Shown: positions 18,735-29,100 of the stretch, one piece after another
Numbering within the stretch: the stretch's first letter is position 1
Layout: every line of letters begins with the position of its first letter
Source: Idiomarina sp. A28L
Lineage (GTDB): Bacteria; Pseudomonadota; Gammaproteobacteria; Enterobacterales; Alteromonadaceae
Length of the DNA stretch: 64,000 bases
Assembly (NCBI RefSeq): GCF_000218785.1
Contig: NZ_AFPO01000026.1
Location: 20,349 to 84,348 of the forward strand
Direction of reading: 5' to 3'
Program-made: the position numbers and the translations under genes
The notes under the pieces: model-generated
What the model was told of the DNA's origin: nothing
What the model saw: only the letters and a program-made list of their open reading frames with translations
Databases searched by the model: none

Positions 18735-19340
18735 ATGAAAATTGTTATTCGTAGTTTATTAAAAGGCTTGGCTATCATTTTACCCTTGGTGATTACCATT
18801 GAGGTTATTCGTTGGTTTTTGATAACTATCGAATCTAGGCTTGCACCAGTTTTAGAATTGGTGCTTCGCCCTGAATGGTATATTCCGGGCATGGCCACGC
18901 TTGCTTTTCTTAGCATTTGTACCCTTGTGGGCTTCAGTGCTCGTTGGCAAAGTGCTGATTGGTTATGGCAAATGCCCGGCCGAATACTGATGAAGATTCC
19001 GGGTACGAAACAAATCTATGGCATGCTGCAAGACATCATGGAAGTTATGTCTGGAAAGAACTTTGCTGATGAATCGGTAGTTCTCGTTAAACTCCCACAA
19101 TCAGACGTTGAACTGATTGGCATTGTTACCAAGAAAAGCGGTATAAAAGATGATCGTATGTCTTCGTTACTCGAAGAAGAACAGTTAGCTGTATTTTTAC
19201 CCATGGCCTATAACGTTGGTGGTTATACCGTAATTGTTCCCAAATCCTGTACGAAGAATATTGATATGAAACCAGCAGAAGCTTTGCAGCTGGTAATCAG
19301 TGGTGGCCTAGGCTCTTCGAATATACCGGACAAGAACTAA
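18735..19340 (+). CDS. DUF502-family inner-membrane protein
   Basis: A 201-residue protein with two N-terminal transmembrane segments (about residues 8-30 and 52-75) followed by a soluble domain. The sequence KGLAIILPLVITI at the N terminus, RIPGTKQIY-like KIPGTKQIYGMLQD and the Pro-Ala-Glu-rich end MKPAEALQLVISGG are the signature of DUF502 (COG2928). The family is widespread in proteobacteria and lacks an established function. AAGAGA precedes ATG 18735. Confidence 0.85.
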   Translation: MKIVIRSLLKGLAIILPLVITIEVIRWFLITIESRLAPVLELVLRPEWYIPGMATLAFLSICTLVGFSARWQSADWLWQMPGRILMKIPGTKQIYGMLQDIMEVMSGKNFADESVVLVKLPQSDVELIGIVTKKSGIKDDRMSSLLEEEQLAVFLPMAYNVGGYTVIVPKSCTKNIDMKPAEALQLVISGGLGSSNIPDKN

Positions 19341-19348
19341 CTCTAAAC

Positions 19349-19392
19349 GGTAATTCTGCTCTAGGCCTTTTCCTAACTAGAGCGGAATTACC
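19349..19392 (+). promoter_or_regulatory. Long hairpin covering the ribosome-binding region of the tricorn-like gene
   Basis: GGTAATTCTGCTCTAG (19349-19364) and CTAGAGCGGAATTACC (19377-19392) form a 16-bp stem with a single T-G position and a 12-nt loop. The right arm contains the only plausible Shine-Dalgarno bases (GCGGAA) and ends 2 nt before ATG 19395. No T run follows, so it is not a standard terminator. It could block translation initiation or serve as a protein site. Confidence 0.6.
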
Positions 19393-19394
19393 CC

Positions 19395-22300
19395 ATGAAA
19401 ATGCACACATTCTCACTTGGCTTAATTACGGCCGCCTTGCTCAGTGCTACCGCGCATGCTGAGCAAGGTTATTATCGCGCGCCTGCTATTCATCAAGATC
19501 ACATCGTGTTTACTGCTGAAGGTGATTTATGGCACAGCACCGCGGAAAGCACCAAACGCCTTACCACTCACCCCACTGAAGAAATCGGAGCCGCTATTTC
19601 CAATAATGGCGAATATGTTGCCTACGTGGCGAATTATGAAGGGGCCGCTGAAGTTTACGTAATGCCACTTGCCGGCGGTATTCCCAAGCGCGTGAGCTTC
19701 GAAAATAGCCGTGTGCGGGTGCAAGGTTGGACACCAAATGGCGAGGTAATGTATAGCACTGATAACGTGGTTGGCCCGGCTAATCAATGGGTGTTGCGTA
19801 CGGTTAATCCAGAAAGTTTAGCCACAACCACATTACCGTTAGTGGATGCCATTGAAGGTGCAACCAATAGCAACGGTGCAGAGGTTTATTTCACTCGCTT
19901 CGGGCTACAAGCCACGGGTGATAACGCCCGTGTATATCGTGGCGGAGCTAAGGGCGAAATCTGGCGCTATAACATGGGCGCGAACCAAGAAGCCACCTTG
20001 CTAACGGCTAACCATGAAGGCTCAGTGAAGCGGCCCATGTATTATGAAGGCCGCATCTATTTTATTAGTGATGCTGATGGCACACCAAATATTTGGTCGA
20101 TGACAACCGCTGGCCGCGATTTCCGCCAACACACAAATTATGATGATTGGCAGATTTGGTCGGCGAGCCTTAGCGCAGGCAATATTGTTTATCAACGGGG
20201 CGCCGATTTGCATGTGCTAAATATTGCTAGCGGCAATTCGCGCACATTACCTATCGAACTCACGAGCGATTTTACCGAACGGCAAGAGCGGTGGTTAGAA
20301 AACCCGTTGAGCTATATCACCTCTACACGCTTTGATAGTAACGATCAGGTTGTGATTACCGCACGAAGCCAAATAGCTGTTGCTAACACGGGCCCTCGCC
20401 GCTTAGTGCAAATTGCTACGCCCGCCGAAAGCCGCTCACGTAATGCCGTGCTTAGCCTTGATGGCAAATGGGTATATGCACTTAACGATCACACGGGTGA
20501 AAATGAGATTTGGCGCTTCCCGGCTGATGGTTCAGAGGGTGCTGAGCAGCTCACCGATAATGGCACTACCTTTCGTTGGAATCTTTCGCAATCACCTGAT
20601 GGCAAATGGTTAGCCCATGATGATAAAAACGGTGATCTTTGGTTACTCAACTTAGAATCAGGGGAAAACCAGCGAATTAACCAAGGTGCTGTGGGCCATT
20701 CGGGTATCGCTGATATGGTTTGGAATGCGGATAGTGAGCTATTGGCCTTTGCGCGCAACGGCCAAGATAATACACGCCGAGAAGTATGGGTATATTCTCT
20801 AACTACTCAGGAATCAGAGGTTATAACCTCTGCTAAATATGAATCAGGATCGCCGGCGTTTAGCCGTGATGGCAACTGGTTATACTTCCTTTCGGATCGT
20901 AATTTCCGTGCCACGCCAAGTTCGCCATGGGGAGATCGCAATTTAGGGCCTATGTTTAACAAGCGCTCGTTGATTTATGCTGTGGCACTGAAGCCCGATG
21001 CCTGCTTTCCATTTGCGCCGCCTCAGGAAGTTGCGAGCTGTAATAACGAAGCTGCAAAAGAACAAGGTGTAGATTTAGCGGGTGCAGCTGAACGTTTATG
21101 GCAAGTGCCAGTAGCTGCAGATAACTACTACAATTTGAGTGCTAACGATGAGCGCCTATATGTGCAAACGCGTGCGTTTGATTGGAGCACACCACCAACG
21201 TTACATAGCATTGCATTTAGCCAAACCGATGTAAAAACCGAGCCCTTTGCAACCAACGTAAGTGGATATCAGTTATCGCTCGATGGTAAACGTTTATTCT
21301 TCAGCCAAAATGGTGCTAGCAATATGTTTATTGTGAGCGCCAATGCAACTGCGCCTAGTAGTTTAACCAACGCAAGAGTGAGCACAAGCGATTGGCAGTT
21401 GGCATTTTCGCCTACCGAAGAGTGGCGGCAAATGTTTCGCGATGCCTGGTTAATGCACCGTGATTTCTTATTTGATAGCAATATGCGGGGTATTGATTGG
21501 GAAGAAATGCGCAAACGCTACGAACCTCTATTGGATCGCCTAACCGACCGGCATGAGCTTGATGATGTATTTTCACAATTACTTAGTGAGCTCAATGTAT
21601 TGCATTCCCAAGTGCGCGGTGGTGAATATTCAACACCTCGGGAGCGCGCCAGTGGCGCAAGCTTAGGCGGGCAGTTCAGCATGGCCGCTAACGGGCTTCG
21701 TATCGATACCATTTATCGGGTGGATGCTGATTTACCAGATCAAGCGGCGCCTTTGAGCGCACCCGGAGTTGATGCGGCCGTGGGTGATGTTATTACCCAT
21801 ATTAACGGCCGCTCAGTTAGCCATCTTGGTGAATTAATCACCGCATTGCGTGGCCAAACCGGTAAACAGGTATTATTAAACATTGCTCGTAATGGTGAAA
21901 CGCATCAAACCGTGGTTACTCCTGTGAGTACTGGCCGCGATCATCGGTTGCGTTATGAAACATGGGTTGAAAATAACCGCGATAAAGTTGCCGAGGCAAG
22001 TGATGGTAAGTTTGGTTACTTGCACTTATACGCAATGGGTGGCGGTGATATTGCCAGCTTTGCTCGTGAGTTTTATGCAAACTACCAAAAAGAAGGGTTG
22101 ATTATCGATGTACGCCGGAATCGCGGTGGCAACATTGATAGTTGGATTATTGAAAAGCTCTTACGCCGCGCTTGGAGCTTCTGGCAACCCCGTTTAGGTG
22201 AAGGCTATACCAACATGCAGCAAGCCTTTATGGGACAACTAGTAGTGCTCACCGACCAACTAACCTACTCAGATGGTGAAACCTTCGCCGCAGGTGTTAA

Positions 22301-22625
22301 AGCGCTGAATTTGGGGCCGCTCGTTGGTAAGCAAACTACCGGGGCGGGTGTATGGCTCTCTGGCCGCAATAGCTTAGCCGATCGAGGAGTTGCCCGCGTT
22401 GCCGAAACGCCACAACACGCAATGGACGGCCGCTGGGTGCTGGAAGGTTTCGGTGTTACCCCTGATATCGAAATTGATAACCTACCATTTGCTACCTTCA
22501 ATGGCGGTGATGCGCAATTAGATCGCGGCATTCAAGTGCTTCGCGAACTTCTCCGTGAGAACCCGTATCCAAAACTCGAAGCGCAACCTATGTCGGCGCC
22601 CCGAGCAGAAGATATTAATCGCTAG
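19395..22625 (+). CDS. Tricorn-like S41-family serine peptidase, exported
   Basis: A 1076-residue protein with signal peptide ending at AHA (about residue 22). The first ~650 residues carry beta-propeller repeats of the WD40-like/PD40 type (FSRDGNWLYFLSDR, SPDGKWLAHDDKNGDLWLL). A tricorn C1 helical segment (WRQMFRDAWLMHRDFLFD) follows, then a PDZ domain with APGVDAAVGDVITHINGRSV, then the S41 catalytic core with YSDGETFAAG (nucleophile Ser) and LHSQVRGGE. This is the order of tricorn core protease; bacterial homologues are periplasmic or surface peptidases thought to trim peptides. It fits an amino-acid-using marine bacterium. The hairpin at 19349-19392 just ahead of the start may control translation. 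Confidence 0.92.
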   Translation: MKMHTFSLGLITAALLSATAHAEQGYYRAPAIHQDHIVFTAEGDLWHSTAESTKRLTTHPTEEIGAAISNNGEYVAYVANYEGAAEVYVMPLAGGIPKRVSFENSRVRVQGWTPNGEVMYSTDNVVGPANQWVLRTVNPESLATTTLPLVDAIEGATNSNGAEVYFTRFGLQATGDNARVYRGGAKGEIWRYNMGANQEATLLTANHEGSVKRPMYYEGRIYFISDADGTPNIWSMTTAGRDFRQHTNYDDWQIWSASLSAGNIVYQRGADLHVLNIASGNSRTLPIELTSDFTERQERWLENPLSYITSTRFDSNDQVVITARSQIAVANTGPRRLVQIATPAESRSRNAVLSLDGKWVYALNDHTGENEIWRFPADGSEGAEQLTDNGTTFRWNLSQSPDGKWLAHDDKNGDLWLLNLESGENQRINQGAVGHSGIADMVWNADSELLAFARNGQDNTRREVWVYSLTTQESEVITSAKYESGSPAFSRDGNWLYFLSDRNFRATPSSPWGDRNLGPMFNKRSLIYAVALKPDACFPFAPPQEVASCNNEAAKEQGVDLAGAAERLWQVPVAADNYYNLSANDERLYVQTRAFDWSTPPTLHSIAFSQTDVKTEPFATNVSGYQLSLDGKRLFFSQNGASNMFIVSANATAPSSLTNARVSTSDWQLAFSPTEEWRQMFRDAWLMHRDFLFDSNMRGIDWEEMRKRYEPLLDRLTDRHELDDVFSQLLSELNVLHSQVRGGEYSTPRERASGASLGGQFSMAANGLRIDTIYRVDADLPDQAAPLSAPGVDAAVGDVITHINGRSVSHLGELITALRGQTGKQVLLNIARNGETHQTVVTPVSTGRDHRLRYETWVENNRDKVAEASDGKFGYLHLYAMGGGDIASFAREFYANYQKEGLIIDVRRNRGGNIDSWIIEKLLRRAWSFWQPRLGEGYTNMQQAFMGQLVVLTDQLTYSDGETFAAGVKALNLGPLVGKQTTGAGVWLSGRNSLADRGVARVAETPQHAMDGRWVLEGFGVTPDIEIDNLPFATFNGGDAQLDRGIQVLRELLRENPYPKLEAQPMSAPRAEDINR

Positions 22626-22639
22626 AGAATATTAACCGC

Positions 22640-22687
22640 AAAAAAAGGGCTTTCACTACTATTCAAGAGTGAAAGCCCTTCATTTTT
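22640..22687. terminator. Bidirectional terminator between convergent genes
   Basis: GGGCTTTCACT (22647-22657) pairs perfectly with AGTGAAAGCCC (22668-22678), with an A run on the left and a T-rich run on the right. It serves the tricorn-like gene (plus) and the ArsA-family gene (minus). Confidence 0.9.
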
Positions 22688-22706
22688 TACTTTGCGAGCC
22701 ACTACG

Positions 22707-23717
22707 CTAACTAGCAAACAAACTTCGTAAACCTTCAACACCTTCAATATCGGTTGCTTGCAAAGGCACTCGATAGCGCGGGAGTTGTTTAAATATCTTA
22801 TCAATTTCAACTAGGCGGTGCTGCTCAAGCTCTCTACGCTGTGCTAAAAAACCACCATCAGCGTTTGCCGGCAATACTCGGTTTACTAATAAGCCTGCTA
22901 TCGGCAATTTCGCTGCTAATAACGATTTTACGGCGCGTTCTGTTTCTAAAATCGGCAATTTTTCTGGCGTCAGCACAAATAATAAAGCTGTATGTTCAGC
23001 ATCTTTCAGAATACGCCGAGTGCGCTGAAAGAGCCGCTGCCGATTTAGTAGCGTTTCGGTAATACCTTTGCTGCGCTCACTCATTTCGGCGGTAGCTAGG
23101 CTCATAGGTTCCACCACTGGGTTATCAATATCTTTCCCAGATTTTGGCGCTAAGTGAGCCAATACCCCAGATAATTCCTGCGATTTTTTATCGTGCTTCA
23201 GCATTCCTTGGGTCCAGGCGGCCATTGATTCCGGCAAGCTCAATAAACGCAACGTGTGCCCTGTTGGCGCGGTATCGAAAATTAGCACATCGTATTTATC
23301 AATGCCTTGATCTATTTCACGGCACATACGCTCTAGTAAGGCGGCTTCTTGCGCACCCGGTGATTGTGCCGAACTACGCAGCTGACGCTCTACCTCGGAA
23401 TACATCTGTGGGTGAACAAACTGCTTTGTTTGTGCAATAATTTTATCGATGTGAGCATTCACTTCGCTTTCTGGGTCTATTTCTAAAGCATCGAGATTAT
23501 CATGAATCGCTTGTATACGATTCCCTACGTTGCAGCCTAAAGCATCGCCTAGGCTATGTGCAGGATCTGTAGAGATAATTAAAACTCGCTTATCTTGCGC
23601 TGAGAGTTCAACCGCAATGGCGCTGGATAATGTGGTTTTACCCACGCCACCTTTGCCGCCCACTAAAATTAGCTTTTTATTCGTTAGTTCATCTACTAAC
23701 TGATTGATAGAAGGCAT
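22707..23717 (-). CDS. ArsA-family ATPase
   Basis: A 336-residue single-domain ATPase with the deviant Walker A GGKGGVGKTT, switch/A' region ISTDPAHSLGDA and FDTAPTGHTLRLLSLP, all signatures of the ArsA/GET3 branch. True arsenite pumps have two such domains and sit next to arsB; neither holds here, so a role in tail-anchored or membrane protein handling, or with the small CC-ending neighbour, is as likely. ATG 23717 shares one base with the stop of the upstream gene (TAATG), so translation is coupled; a GTG at 23726 would overlap further. Confidence 0.88.
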   Translation of the reverse strand: MPSINQLVDELTNKKLILVGGKGGVGKTTLSSAIAVELSAQDKRVLIISTDPAHSLGDALGCNVGNRIQAIHDNLDALEIDPESEVNAHIDKIIAQTKQFVHPQMYSEVERQLRSSAQSPGAQEAALLERMCREIDQGIDKYDVLIFDTAPTGHTLRLLSLPESMAAWTQGMLKHDKKSQELSGVLAHLAPKSGKDIDNPVVEPMSLATAEMSERSKGITETLLNRQRLFQRTRRILKDAEHTALLFVLTPEKLPILETERAVKSLLAAKLPIAGLLVNRVLPANADGGFLAQRRELEQHRLVEIDKIFKQLPRYRVPLQATDIEGVEGLRSLFAS

Positions 23718-24013
23718 TAACAGCACCGCATATTATCAAGAGGCGAGTGTTCCATACCCATACGAATATGCCATTCGTGAAAACGCTCGAGCATTAGCGG
23801 TTGTAACTCCATAGTATAAAAAGTAGCTGGGTTTGGAATACCCATCAATTCTGAATAAACCAACAACATAAATAAATCGTCTTGGTCTCGTTGTGCGCGA
23901 GCAATAGCCGAGCGATAAGGCGCATTATAAGCCTCTTCGGCGAACGCATTCGCCTTTTTCCAAAACGCTTTTATTTGACCAAGTTTGCTACCTTGCTTAT
24001 CGCCCCGCGCCAT
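23717..24013 (-). CDS. Cory-CC-star family small protein
   Basis: A 98-residue hydrophilic protein ending in two cysteines directly before the stop (NMRCC). This ending, the preceding PLDN, the conserved middle (LVYSELMGIPNP) and its position just before an ArsA-type ATPase fit the family named cory-CC-star protein; function unknown. I start at ATG 24013, which has GAGG about 10 bp upstream; an in-frame ATG at 24055 lacks a ribosome site. The final CC could bind metal or be lipid-modified, but that is a guess. The stop overlaps the ATPase start by one base. Confidence 0.75.
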   Translation of the reverse strand: MARGDKQGSKLGQIKAFWKKANAFAEEAYNAPYRSAIARAQRDQDDLFMLLVYSELMGIPNPATFYTMELQPLMLERFHEWHIRMGMEHSPLDNMRCC

Positions 24014-24060
24014 AACTTTATACCTCGAATACTTATACACCCAAAATATAGACATCTAGT

Positions 24061-24103
24061 TAAAACATAGCCCTAACTTCGCGCTATTTGCAAAGTTAGG
24101 GCT
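24061..24103 (-). terminator. Terminator after cstA
   Basis: AGCCCTAACTT (24069-24079) pairs perfectly with AAGTTAGGGCT (24093-24103). On the minus strand it is followed by a short T run and lies about 32 bp after the cstA stop, separating cstA from the small CC-ending gene. Confidence 0.7.
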
Positions 24104-24134
24104 GCAACACAAGCCTATAGCGTAAATCCTATCC

Positions 24135-25808
24135 TTACTCTAAGTTCTTCTCGCCTTTCCGTAAACGTGTTAACACAGAGCCACACTCGAGTGCTATTAG
24201 TATCGCGGCAATTAACACCACAATATCGAGGCCAAACAAGAACCAATCTTGCTGATTATAGAAAGTATGCAACTGCAGAACTAACGCCGCTACTGTCATT
24301 ACCAACAAGAAGATAAGTGGAATCAGGGTTACATACATCGGCCGGCCATAACGCACGAGCATTACAGTTATCACCAGCAATGTAAGCCCTGCAAGTAACT
24401 GATTAGTTGTGCCGAACAACGGCCAAATAGTTAAACCACCGGAACCATCGGCACCGCCCGCACCAAAGGCTAATAACAAACATGCGCCAACGGCTAGCAA
24501 GGTAGCAGGCACCACGCGCTGCATCCAACTTATGTTGTAGATTGAGCCCCACTCTTGAAAAATATAGCGTTGTAAACGCAGGCCGGTATCCATGGTTGTA
24601 CCCGCAAATAGTACCGCCATTACTGTGAGCAGGGTTTGCGCGAGATTTTCACTCAAGCCAATGCCTTCGCTAATAATACTAGCGCCCCCGGCCACAAACG
24701 CGTTTACACCGCCTTGGCCGAAGCTGTGATACACCGCTTGCCAATCTCCGAAGGTAGCAAAACCTGCACAGGCTGCAATAATTGCCGCCAACGCAAGCGA
24801 GCCCTCACCTACCGCACCGAAGTAACCAACGAAACGGGCATCGGTTTCTTTATCTAACTGCTTCGATGTTGTACCGCCGGCAACTAGGCCATGGAAGCCA
24901 GAAATAGCACCACAGGCAATGGTTACAAACAGTAGCGGAATCATTGACGGCGTATTCGCCGGTAGATCGGTGTTAAACGCGGGGGCAACCATGTTCGGGC
25001 CCGCTATTAAAACCGCAGCGTATAGAAGAATTAAGCCAATGAACAACTGCAAACCATTAATGTAATCGCGTGGTTGCAACAACATCCACACCGGTAATAG
25101 TGAAGCAATAGCAGCATAGCCGAAGAGAATAACAATCCATTGAGCACGATCAGATAGGCCCATAAAAGTTTCTGGTAGCGCTACAGGAAACACCGGCCCA
25201 AGCCCGATTAATGCATACAGGGCTATAACACCAATAATCGAAACCGCTATTAGCCCAACTAATTTTCTATAGATAAGTTGGCCAATAATGAGGGCTACAA
25301 ATATTGCCCCCCAAACCGGTACTACCGCACTATTAAAATCAACCAAAAGGCCAGCAATAACCACCGCAAATACGGCGTTTACCATCAGAAGCACAAGAAA
25401 AATAACGATCATAAATAAGCTTCGAGCACGTTTGCCTACGATATCGCCCGTTAATGCACCGATTGATTTTGCTTTATTACGGTTGCTCGCCCAAATTGCG
25501 CCAGCATCGTGTACACCAGCGAAAAAGATAGTGCCGAAGATAACCCAAAGAAACGCCGGCACCCAACCCCAGATAACAGCGATTGCAGGGCCAATGATAG
25601 GTGCAGCACCAGCCACCGAGGTGAAGTGATGGCCCCATAATACGAATTTGTTCGTGGGCACAAAATCTACACCATCTTCGAATTCGTGTGCGGGCGTGCG
25701 GAAGTTTGCGTCGAGTTTATAAATTTTTTCAGCAATAAACTTGGAGTAAATAAAGTATCCAAGTGCCATTGCCACAATACCTAAGATCAACACGAAAATA
25801 GAATTCAT
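24135..25808 (-). CDS. cstA: Carbon starvation protein A / pyruvate transporter family
   Basis: A 557-residue membrane protein with about 15 hydrophobic segments. Conserved CstA sequences include NKFVLWGHHFTSVAGAAPIIGPA, GVHDAGAIW and GFHGLVAGGTTSKQ, and ALFAGTTMD-type AVLFAGTTMDTG. CstA and BtsT/YjiY carriers take up pyruvate or peptides with protons in carbon-limited cells; this one is of the shorter type (E. coli CstA has 701 residues). ATG 25808 has AGGA 7 bp ahead and is preferred to ATG 25814. It has its own promoter-like sequence at 25841-25870 and a terminator downstream. Confidence 0.9.
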   Translation of the reverse strand: MNSIFVLILGIVAMALGYFIYSKFIAEKIYKLDANFRTPAHEFEDGVDFVPTNKFVLWGHHFTSVAGAAPIIGPAIAVIWGWVPAFLWVIFGTIFFAGVHDAGAIWASNRNKAKSIGALTGDIVGKRARSLFMIVIFLVLLMVNAVFAVVIAGLLVDFNSAVVPVWGAIFVALIIGQLIYRKLVGLIAVSIIGVIALYALIGLGPVFPVALPETFMGLSDRAQWIVILFGYAAIASLLPVWMLLQPRDYINGLQLFIGLILLYAAVLIAGPNMVAPAFNTDLPANTPSMIPLLFVTIACGAISGFHGLVAGGTTSKQLDKETDARFVGYFGAVGEGSLALAAIIAACAGFATFGDWQAVYHSFGQGGVNAFVAGGASIISEGIGLSENLAQTLLTVMAVLFAGTTMDTGLRLQRYIFQEWGSIYNISWMQRVVPATLLAVGACLLLAFGAGGADGSGGLTIWPLFGTTNQLLAGLTLLVITVMLVRYGRPMYVTLIPLIFLLVMTVAALVLQLHTFYNQQDWFLFGLDIVVLIAAILIALECGSVLTRLRKGEKNLE

Positions 25809-25840
25809 CAGCATTTCCTAATTGTTGTTATTCGATACTC

Positions 25841-25870
25841 ATCATATGAGCAAAAACCATGCAATGCCAA
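25841..25870 (-). promoter_or_regulatory. Putative cstA promoter with overlapping inverted repeat
   Basis: On the minus strand TTGGCA (25865-25870) and TATGAT (25841-25846) are 18 bp apart. An inverted repeat CTCAT-CAT-ATGAG (25838-25850) overlaps the -10 box and could be an operator. Confidence 0.5.
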
Positions 25871-26030
25871 AACCTCAGTAAGGCACCGAAGCGCATGAAG
25901 TAAAGCAGTTAAAAAAAGCAACCATCTATTTCTTTATTCTATTCGTCTATCCTATTTATCCTATTCTTCTATCCTATTTAAACCTTAGCAACTTACATAC
26001 CACTTTCGGATTAGACTTTAGCCTTAACCC
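25871..26030. other. Gene-free segment with short tandem repeats
   Basis: No gene is seen between cstA and the TonB receptor. At 25935-25980 the 9-mer TATCCTATT occurs three times (25948, 25957, 25970) with a degenerate copy at 25935, and a 13-mer TCTATCCTATTTA occurs exactly twice, 22 bp apart. The strong purine/pyrimidine strand bias lies about 75-140 bp upstream of the predicted cstA promoter. Confidence 0.55.
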
Positions 26031-26033
26031 AAT

Positions 26034-26072
26034 AAAAAAACCGGCCATTGTTTTCACAATGACCGGTTTTAA
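26034..26072 (-). terminator. Terminator of the Oar-like receptor gene
   Basis: Arms ACCGG-CATTGT and ACAATG-CCGGT with one mismatch and a 4-nt loop, followed on the minus strand by seven T (26034-26040). It lies about 50 bp after the receptor stop. Confidence 0.85.
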
Positions 26073-26120
26073 TTCTTCTATTACGTAGATTCTATAACAT
26101 ATAGGGATTATCCCAAGTTA

Positions 26121-29100
26121 TTAGAACTGGTAACGAATACCAATTTTAGCAGACCAAGTTGACGCACGAGCGTTAAACCGGGTTGCAGAAGCTGGCGTTT
26201 CATCGAAGCCACCAAACGGTGCGCCATAAATGTATTGTCCAGTTTCAGTATCGATACCTACTGAAGCTAAGCGAACACCTGTATCAGCAAAGCTCACAGT
26301 GTGGCGTTGGTTCTTCTGATCTAATAACGCTAACACGTTACGGATATCAAGATAGATTGCGCCTTTATGACCTTCCATGAAACCACGGATTTCTTGCTCG
26401 AAGCGGAAATCTAGGTTGGTGTTCCAAGGACCACGGTTACCTTCGTTACGTACTGCGTAGCCACCAGCAAACTGCTCTAAGTTTGCAGATTGAATCCACT
26501 CAGCGAACTGTGCGTAAGTTAACCCACCAGTATAGCGTACGTTCGGATCATCAGCACCACTTGGAATGTAAGGCAAGTAGTTGGTAGAAGACCACAAGTT
26601 GCTCGATGAACCGTCACCAAATCCACGGAAGCGGAAGGTATCAAGTGCATAGCTGTAAGGACGACCAGAAGTGCGGTCCCAGAACAAGCTGAAGTTAGAA
26701 CGATAGCCAGGGAAAAACTCACGGCTGTAGTTAACAGACGCCATCAAACGGTGTTCGATTTCGTATGAAGCACGGCCCACAGTTGGGTTTTGCTTATCAA
26801 TAGCTGTTTGGAAGTTGTAGTTTGAATGCGCTGTAGATGAACCACCAGATGTAATATCTTTCACATCTTGGTTAGTGTAGCTAACGCGAACACTTAAACC
26901 GTTATCCCAGTTGTTACCCAAGCTCAAAGTAGAAATTAAGCTACGGCCACCAGATACGTTGGTTAACAAAATATCGAAACGGTTAGTGTTAAAACCACCA
27001 ACTGTATCAGGGCGCTCACCTGCTAGCGGATCCCAACCTACGTATAATGGACGACCACCAGCAGTAGTTACTTGGTTACCCGCGTCATCTAACAATGGGG
27101 CTTTAGTGAGGTTGGTCCATGCAACTTCACGGTCTTTCTCAGTGTAGATAAATTCCGCAGAAGCAAACCAGCCTTCACCCAAGTAGCCTAAATCTAACTC
27201 TTCGTAATCAACCGCTAAGCTGTAACGAGTGTCGTATGGCATTTTGAAGTTAGGGTCGATTGGTGTGGTGTTACCATCACCAGCCGCTAACGAATCACGC
27301 ATTTCTTGTGGAACAGAAGTGATGTCTACATTCTCAACATTAGATAAGTTAGGAGCAGCAACAACGGTTACACCATCGTTAGAGTATGCGTTTGAAATCC
27401 AAACATTAGGACGTCCACCTGCGAACATACCGGCACCACCACGAATAGTGATGTTATCGTTGAACTGGTAGTTAAAGCTAAAGCGTGGAAGCAATAAATC
27501 TAAGCCATCCATGTTGTTCGTGTTGGCAAAGCCGTAACGATCAACAAAGTTCTGATTCAAGGCAGGAACGTCATCAGTGCTGAAACGCTCATAACGCAAA
27601 CCAAAGCTTAGTGTAAGGTCCCAGTTAACATCCCACGTATCTTGCAAGTACAGCGCCATAGTGCCGTAATCGAAGTTCGCAGCGCCATCAGCAGCTACGT
27701 TAGTGAATGCATTTTGGTATTCAACTGAAGCAGCAAACTGGTTTTCAAAATCAGCAATGCTATCAAAGTAGAAGTTACCTAATGAGTTTTGTACGAATTC
27801 ATTGAATACATCAATATTTTGGTATTCAGCACCAAACTGAATTTGATGTTCATTCAACAGATATTCACCGTGCAACTGAATTTCAGTTGTAGTGGTTTCT
27901 AAGCTGTTAGCGTGGCGTGAACGATCTGGGCCTATGTTGATTTGGCCGCCGTCACCACCTGCGTTTTCTTCATCAGTGAAGCGAATTTGTACCTGACCAA
28001 AATTACGGCCAAGCATTGGGTCTTGCCCAGTAGCTACATCTTTAACCGATGCTTTAAACTCAGTACTAAAGTTGTTTGTCCAGTTTGAATAAATTTGCGT
28101 TGCAAAGTTATCCATCTCTTGGGTACGCAAGTACCAATAAGAGTTTAGGTTCAAGTTGGTTCGACCACCAGTTGTGGTGTTGTTCGCACCAACATCTTGA
28201 GCACTTTGATAAGTAAATGATAAACGGTGATCATTGTTAATGTTCCAATCGATCTTCGCTAAAATTTTCTCATCTTGCTGTTCTGGTTGAACGTTCCAAT
28301 CACCAGCATCAACACCGTAAACATTGCTAGCAATGCTTTGAATGCGGCTAATTACGCTCGGATCGATATTTTTAGTTTCAACAGCAGAAGAACCAAGTGG
28401 GCCCTGCGCAATTGAAGTTGGTTCTTTATACTCTTCGTAGTTCACAAAGAAGAACAAACGATCTTGAAGAATCGGGCCGCCTAAACTAAAGCCATAAGAT
28501 TCTTCTTTATAATCTAAATTAGGGCGGTTCGCATTTGGCGTATAACGGCTTGGATCTGGCGTTCCCGCTAATTCATCATTTGCTAGTTCATAGAAAAGTG
28601 AACCGAAGAATTCGTTAGTACCTGAACGAGTTACAGCGTTGATGCGAGCACCAGTGAAACCGCTATAACGTGCGTTGAATGGTACCGATTGAATTGAAAC
28701 CTGTTCAATTGCATCGATTGAAATTGGTGAACGATTAGTTGGGTAACCACCACTGTTCAAACCGAAATCATCGTTTTGGCCAATGCCGTCAACTGTAATA
28801 CTGTTATAACGTGGGTTATTACCACCAACAGTAAGTGAACGGTTATTGTCACCTAAATCAGTTGCCAATGGGTTTTGACGCACAACATCTTTCAAATCGC
28901 GGTCAAATGTTGGCATGTTACGGATTTCGTTTTCACCCCAAGTGCTCGAAGAGCCAGCTTGTAATGAAGTAGTATTAATTGTGCGGCCAGTTACTGTAAT
29001 ACGCTCGATGTTATCGCGGCGCTCATCTAACTGTGCGTTTAAACGATAAGCATCACCTAACTGCAGGAAGATATCTTCTAAGGTTTTGCCTTCGTATACA

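Noticed and set aside
22707-23717. ArsA-like ATPase read as an arsenic resistance gene
   Set aside because: Single ATPase domain and no arsB, arsC, arsD or arsR nearby.
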